Of a stretch of 64,000 bases of DNA, positions 61,120 to 64,000 are shown piece after piece. A program made the position numbers and the translations under genes. Origin of the DNA: Brenneria goodwinii (lineage in GTDB: Bacteria; Pseudomonadota; Gammaproteobacteria; Enterobacterales; Enterobacteriaceae). Below the pieces are notes generated by a model. It was not told the DNA's origin. It was given only the letters and a program-made list of their open reading frames with translations, and ran no database searches. The DNA lies in the NCBI RefSeq assembly GCF_002291445.1, contig NZ_CP014137.1, positions 3,224,001-3,288,000 of the forward strand. The letters are read 5' to 3'. Every line of letters starts with the position of its first letter. Positions within the stretch are counted from its first letter, which is position 1.

Positions 61120-63399
61120 TTACAGCGGCTGGGTTTGCGCCTCAACCACGGCCAGCGCCACCATATTAACGATACGACGCACCGAGGCGATTGGCGTTAG
61201 GATATGCACCGGTTTGGCAATCCCCATCAGTACCGGCCCGACGGTGACCCCTTCCGAGGAAGAAACTCGCAGCAGGTTATAGCTGATACGCGCCGCTTCC
61301 ATATTCGGCATGATCAGAATATTGGCCGAACCTTTCAGCGGACTGTCCGGCATCTGCTCGCGGCGGATCGCTTCCACCAGCGCGGCATCGCCGTGCATTT
61401 CACCATCCACTTCCAACTCCGGCGCCAGTTTGTTAATCAGCGCCAGCGCGGCGCGCATTTTCTGCGCGGTCGGCGAATCCGACGTGCCGAAGCTCGAATG
61501 CGACAACAGGGCGACTTTCGGTTCAATACCGAAACGGCGCACGGTGTTCGCCGCCATCAGGGCAATCTCAGCCAGTTGCTCCGGCGTGGGATCGGCGTTG
61601 ACATAGGTATCGGCGATGAACGTATTCCCGCTGGGCAGCAGCAGCGCATTCATGGCGCCGGCCACATGTACGCCGTCACGGTAGCCGAAAACCCGCTCCA
61701 CTACGTCAAAGTGCTCTTCATAAGTTCCGATGGTGCCGCAAATCAGGGCATCGGCCTCACCGCGCAGCACCATGATGGAACCAATCAGCGTCGGATTGCC
61801 GATCACCTCGCGCTGGGCCTTTTCCTGCGATACGCCGCGACGCTTCATGATGTCGAAATACTCGCCCCAGTACTCTTTAAAGCGCGGGTCAGACTCGTTG
61901 TTGACCACCTCAAAGTCTTTTCCGATGGTCAATTGCAAGCCCAGTTTTTGCAGACGCATTTCGATAACGTTCGGGCGGCCGATCAATATCGGAAAAGCCA
62001 GCCCTAACGTCACCAGCTCCTGGGTCGCATGCAGCACGCGGGGATCTTCCCCTTCGGCCAGCACCACGCGACGGGGCTGCTTACGCGCCTGAGAGAACAC
62101 CGGCTTCATAAACAGGTTGGTTTTATAAACGAACTGGGTCAGTTTCTCGATATAGACATCGAAATCTTCGATCGGCCGTGTCGCCACGCCGGAGTCCATC
62201 GCCGCTTTCGCCACCGCGGGAGCGATTTTGATAATCAGCCGCGGATCGAACGGTTTTGGAATCAAATAATCCGGCCCGAACGACAGATCCTGATCGCCAT
62301 AGGCGGAAGCCACTACCTCACTCTGCTCCGCCAGCGCCAGATTGGCGATGGCATGAACGCACGCCAACTTCATCTCTTCATTGATGGTGGTGGCGCCGAC
62401 GTCCAGCGCGCCGCGGAAGATAAACGGGAAGCACAGTACGTTGTTCACTTGATTGGGGTAGTCGGAACGGCCGGTACAGATAATGGCGTCGGGACGCACT
62501 TCTTTAGCCAGCGGCGGCAGAATTTCCGGTTCAGGATTCGCCAGCGCCAGGATCAGCGGATTCGGCGCCATGGTTTTCACCATCTCCTGCGTCAATACGC
62601 CGGGACCGGAGCAACCGAGGAAAATATCGGCATCGGGAATAACATCCGCCAGCTTGCGCGTACCGTTATCATCGATAGCGTAAGCGGCTTTGGTTTCCGC
62701 CATATTCTCTTCACGCCCTTTGTAAATCACGCCGCGCGAGTCGCACACCACGATGTTTTCGGGTTTCATACCCAGCGCCACCAGCAGGTTCAGGCAGGCG
62801 ATGGAGGCCGCGCCGGCACCGGAAACCACCAAGCGCACGTCAGCGATCTTTTTCTCCACCACTCGCAGCCCGTTCAGTACCGCCGCGGTACAGATAATGG
62901 CCGTACCGTGCTGATCGTCGTGGAATACCGGGATCTTCATCCGTTCGCGCAGTTTCTTCTCGATGTAGAAACATTCCGGCGCTTTGATATCTTCCAGATT
63001 GATACCGCCAAACGTCGGTTCCAGCGCAGCAACCACATCGATCAATTTGTCCGGATCCAGTTCATCGACTTCGATATCGAATACATCAATACCGGAGAAT
63101 TTTTTAAACAAGACCCCTTTCCCTTCCATGACAGGTTTACCCGCCAGCGCGCCGATGTTGCCAAGCCCAAGCACGGCCGTTCCGTTGGAGATCACCGCCA
63201 CCAGATTGCCTCGCGCGGTGTACTTGTAGGCGGCCAGCGGATCTTCGGCGATCTCCAGACAAGGGGCCGCGACACCGGGAGAGTACGCCAGGGCGAGATC
63301 GCGCTGGGTCGCCAGCGGTTTCGTCGGTGATACCTGAATTTTCCCCGGAACTGGGAACTGATGGAAATCCAATGCGCTCTGTTTCAGTTGTTCGTCCAT
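61120..63399 (-). CDS. maeB: maeB, NADP-dependent malic enzyme
   Basis: Oxidatively decarboxylates malate to pyruvate with NADP. It has 759 residues as in E. coli MaeB. N-terminal malic-enzyme domain with catalytic Tyr39 (LALAYSPGVAAPC), Lys in GKGVLFKKFSGIDVFDIEVD, metal-site Glu/Asp in PVFHDDQHGTAIICTAAVLN, and the nucleotide loop VVSGAGAASIACLN. The C-terminal half (from about residue 430) is a phosphotransacetylase-like regulatory domain (RRVVLAEGEDPRVLHATQEL; LLSHSSFGTSDSPTAQKMR; ANILIMPNMEAARISYNLLR). Ribosome site AAAGGATG. Confidence 0.97.
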   Translation of the reverse strand: MDEQLKQSALDFHQFPVPGKIQVSPTKPLATQRDLALAYSPGVAAPCLEIAEDPLAAYKYTARGNLVAVISNGTAVLGLGNIGALAGKPVMEGKGVLFKKFSGIDVFDIEVDELDPDKLIDVVAALEPTFGGINLEDIKAPECFYIEKKLRERMKIPVFHDDQHGTAIICTAAVLNGLRVVEKKIADVRLVVSGAGAASIACLNLLVALGMKPENIVVCDSRGVIYKGREENMAETKAAYAIDDNGTRKLADVIPDADIFLGCSGPGVLTQEMVKTMAPNPLILALANPEPEILPPLAKEVRPDAIICTGRSDYPNQVNNVLCFPFIFRGALDVGATTINEEMKLACVHAIANLALAEQSEVVASAYGDQDLSFGPDYLIPKPFDPRLIIKIAPAVAKAAMDSGVATRPIEDFDVYIEKLTQFVYKTNLFMKPVFSQARKQPRRVVLAEGEDPRVLHATQELVTLGLAFPILIGRPNVIEMRLQKLGLQLTIGKDFEVVNNESDPRFKEYWGEYFDIMKRRGVSQEKAQREVIGNPTLIGSIMVLRGEADALICGTIGTYEEHFDVVERVFGYRDGVHVAGAMNALLLPSGNTFIADTYVNADPTPEQLAEIALMAANTVRRFGIEPKVALLSHSSFGTSDSPTAQKMRAALALINKLAPELEVDGEMHGDAALVEAIRREQMPDSPLKGSANILIMPNMEAARISYNLLRVSSSEGVTVGPVLMGIAKPVHILTPIASVRRIVNMVALAVVEAQTQPL

Positions 63400-63628
63400 T
63401 GTTACATCCTTTATCTGTTTTCGTTATGGAGCGGGAGGGAAGTGGCAGAAGGACAGTATAATGTGTGTGGTTTGTTAAACTTTGAAGGGCTGCAAAAACC
63501 GAGATCTAATTTCTCTTAATATAGTTACTATAATTAATTTACCAGCGGATTGTGATGGCTGAACGACAGCATAGTGAGTTTTTCGCTCCCACTATGCATG
63601 CAAGAGGACTTTCCGCGCTTGTTTTTCG

Positions 63629-63656
63629 CGCTCTGCAAAAGCCATGCTGCAGAGCG
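63629..63656 (-). terminator. Possible hairpin terminator after nudK
   Basis: CGCTCTGCA / TGCAGAGCG, 9-bp perfect stem with a 10-nt loop, 10 nt after the nudK stop. No T-run. The rest of the 267-bp gap between maeB and nudK holds only the maeB promoter region. Confidence 0.4.
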
Positions 63657-63666
63657 GAGGAAACCG

Positions 63667-64000
63667 TTACGCAAACCATCCCCGAATATAGGCATGCTGC
63701 AGCAGCATGATGGTTTTCGCATCTTTAATGCGCCCGTCGCTCACCATTGCCATAGCCTGGGTGAAGGGCAACTCCAGCACCTCGATGTCTTCATCCTCGA
63801 CGCCGCCGCCCAAATTGTCATGATCGGACTCATCATACTCAGCGGCGAAAAAATACACGCGCTCCGTCACCCCGCCGGGCGACATATAGGCATCAAATAG
63901 CCTTTCTACCTGACCGACCGCATAGCCGGTCTCTTCTATCGCCTCGTTACGGGCGCAGATTTCCGGCGAATGCTTATCCAGCATGCCGGCGCAGGCCTCA
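63667..64000 (-). CDS. nudK: nudK, GDP-mannose pyrophosphatase (5' part outside window)
   Basis: Nudix hydrolase cleaving GDP-mannose to GMP and mannose 1-phosphate. The C-terminal 111 codons of about 191 are present. The Nudix helix is visible as ICARNEAIEETGY, with upstream GMLDKHSPE, and the YffH/NudK-specific segments YMSPGGVTERVYFFAAEY and GGGVEDEDIEVLELPFTQAM follow. Reading continues to the window edge (EACAGMLD) with no start, so the N-terminal dimerisation domain lies outside. In E. coli talA, tktB and ypfG separate maeB from nudK; here they are adjacent. Confidence 0.93.
   Translation of the reverse strand, partial: EACAGMLDKHSPEICARNEAIEETGYAVGQVERLFDAYMSPGGVTERVYFFAAEYDESDHDNLGGGVEDEDIEVLELPFTQAMAMVSDGRIKDAKTIMLLQHAYIRGWFA

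Noticed and set aside
62029..63330. 433-codon open frame on the plus strand opposite maeB
   Set aside because: It is fully antisense to a clear maeB; long antisense frames are common opposite GC-rich genes, and the translation is Arg/His/Gln-rich without family features.
1..64000. CRISPR arrays, tRNA, rRNA or prophage genes
   Set aside because: No regularly spaced repeats, cloverleaf sequences, rRNA segments or phage-type genes were recognised on either strand.

Overview
The window looks like chromosome of a plant-associated enterobacterium of the Pectobacteriaceae (Pectobacterium, Brenneria or Dickeya type). The core genes read as close homologues of Escherichia coli genes: fumA, ribB with its FMN riboswitch, ubiK, zipA, cysZ, cysK, ptsHI-crr, cysM, yfeX, ypeA, hemF, maeB and nudK. 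A complete set matching the Fus ferredoxin-piracy system of Pectobacterium is also present. The gallate-decarboxylase-like genes would suit a tannin-rich woody host, so Brenneria is an attractive guess, but that is inference. No rRNA, tRNA or CRISPR array was found.

Layout. 1-2.4 kb: alkylation repair (alkB cut by the window edge, ada, and a divergent alkA-like glycosylase). 2.4-3.9 kb: a PACE-type efflux protein and a divergent LysR regulator. 3.9-7.0 kb: fumA between two intergenic regions that hold palindrome-ended repeats and a 330-bp IS50-like miniature element with a near-perfect 9-bp target duplication; tehB follows. 7.9-17.5 kb: a GntR regulator and a divergent seven-gene operon (two M20-fold proteins, an M24-fold protein, a dipeptide-type ABC importer). 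17.5-26.6 kb: core genes ribB, ubiK, yjeH, zipA, cysZ, cysK, ptsH, ptsI, crr. 26.7-46.7 kb: an accessory block of about 20 kb between crr and cysM. It holds a CpxRA-like two-component pair, a UbiX/UbiD decarboxylase set with a DUF554 membrane protein, two LysR regulators, an RraA-type aldolase with an aminotransferase, a polar amino-acid ABC importer, and a TRAP transporter with an IdnO-like dehydrogenase, a ManD-like dehydratase and a GntR regulator. 46.8-50.2 kb: cysM, yfeX, yfeZ, yfeY. 50.4-58.7 kb: the Fus-like operon (TonB-like protein, receptor, M16 protease, ABC exporter) behind two Fur-box-like sites. 58.9-64 kb: ypeA, hemF, yaiI, maeB and partial nudK.

How it fits together. Much of the accessory DNA is separate catabolic modules, each with its own regulator beside or divergent from it: GntR with the peptide operon, LysR with the decarboxylase, LysR with aldolase plus transaminase (possibly fed by the amino-acid importer), and GntR with sugar-acid uptake and dehydration. 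For the last, three TTGTnnnACAA-like sites lie in the promoter regions of the predicted targets and of the regulator itself. The Fus block would provide iron by importing and cleaving plant ferredoxin. The observations that most deserve follow-up are the degenerate metal-ligand motifs in the M20/M24 operon, the decarboxylase island bounded by direct repeats of a LysR 3' end, and the aldolase-transaminase-importer set.
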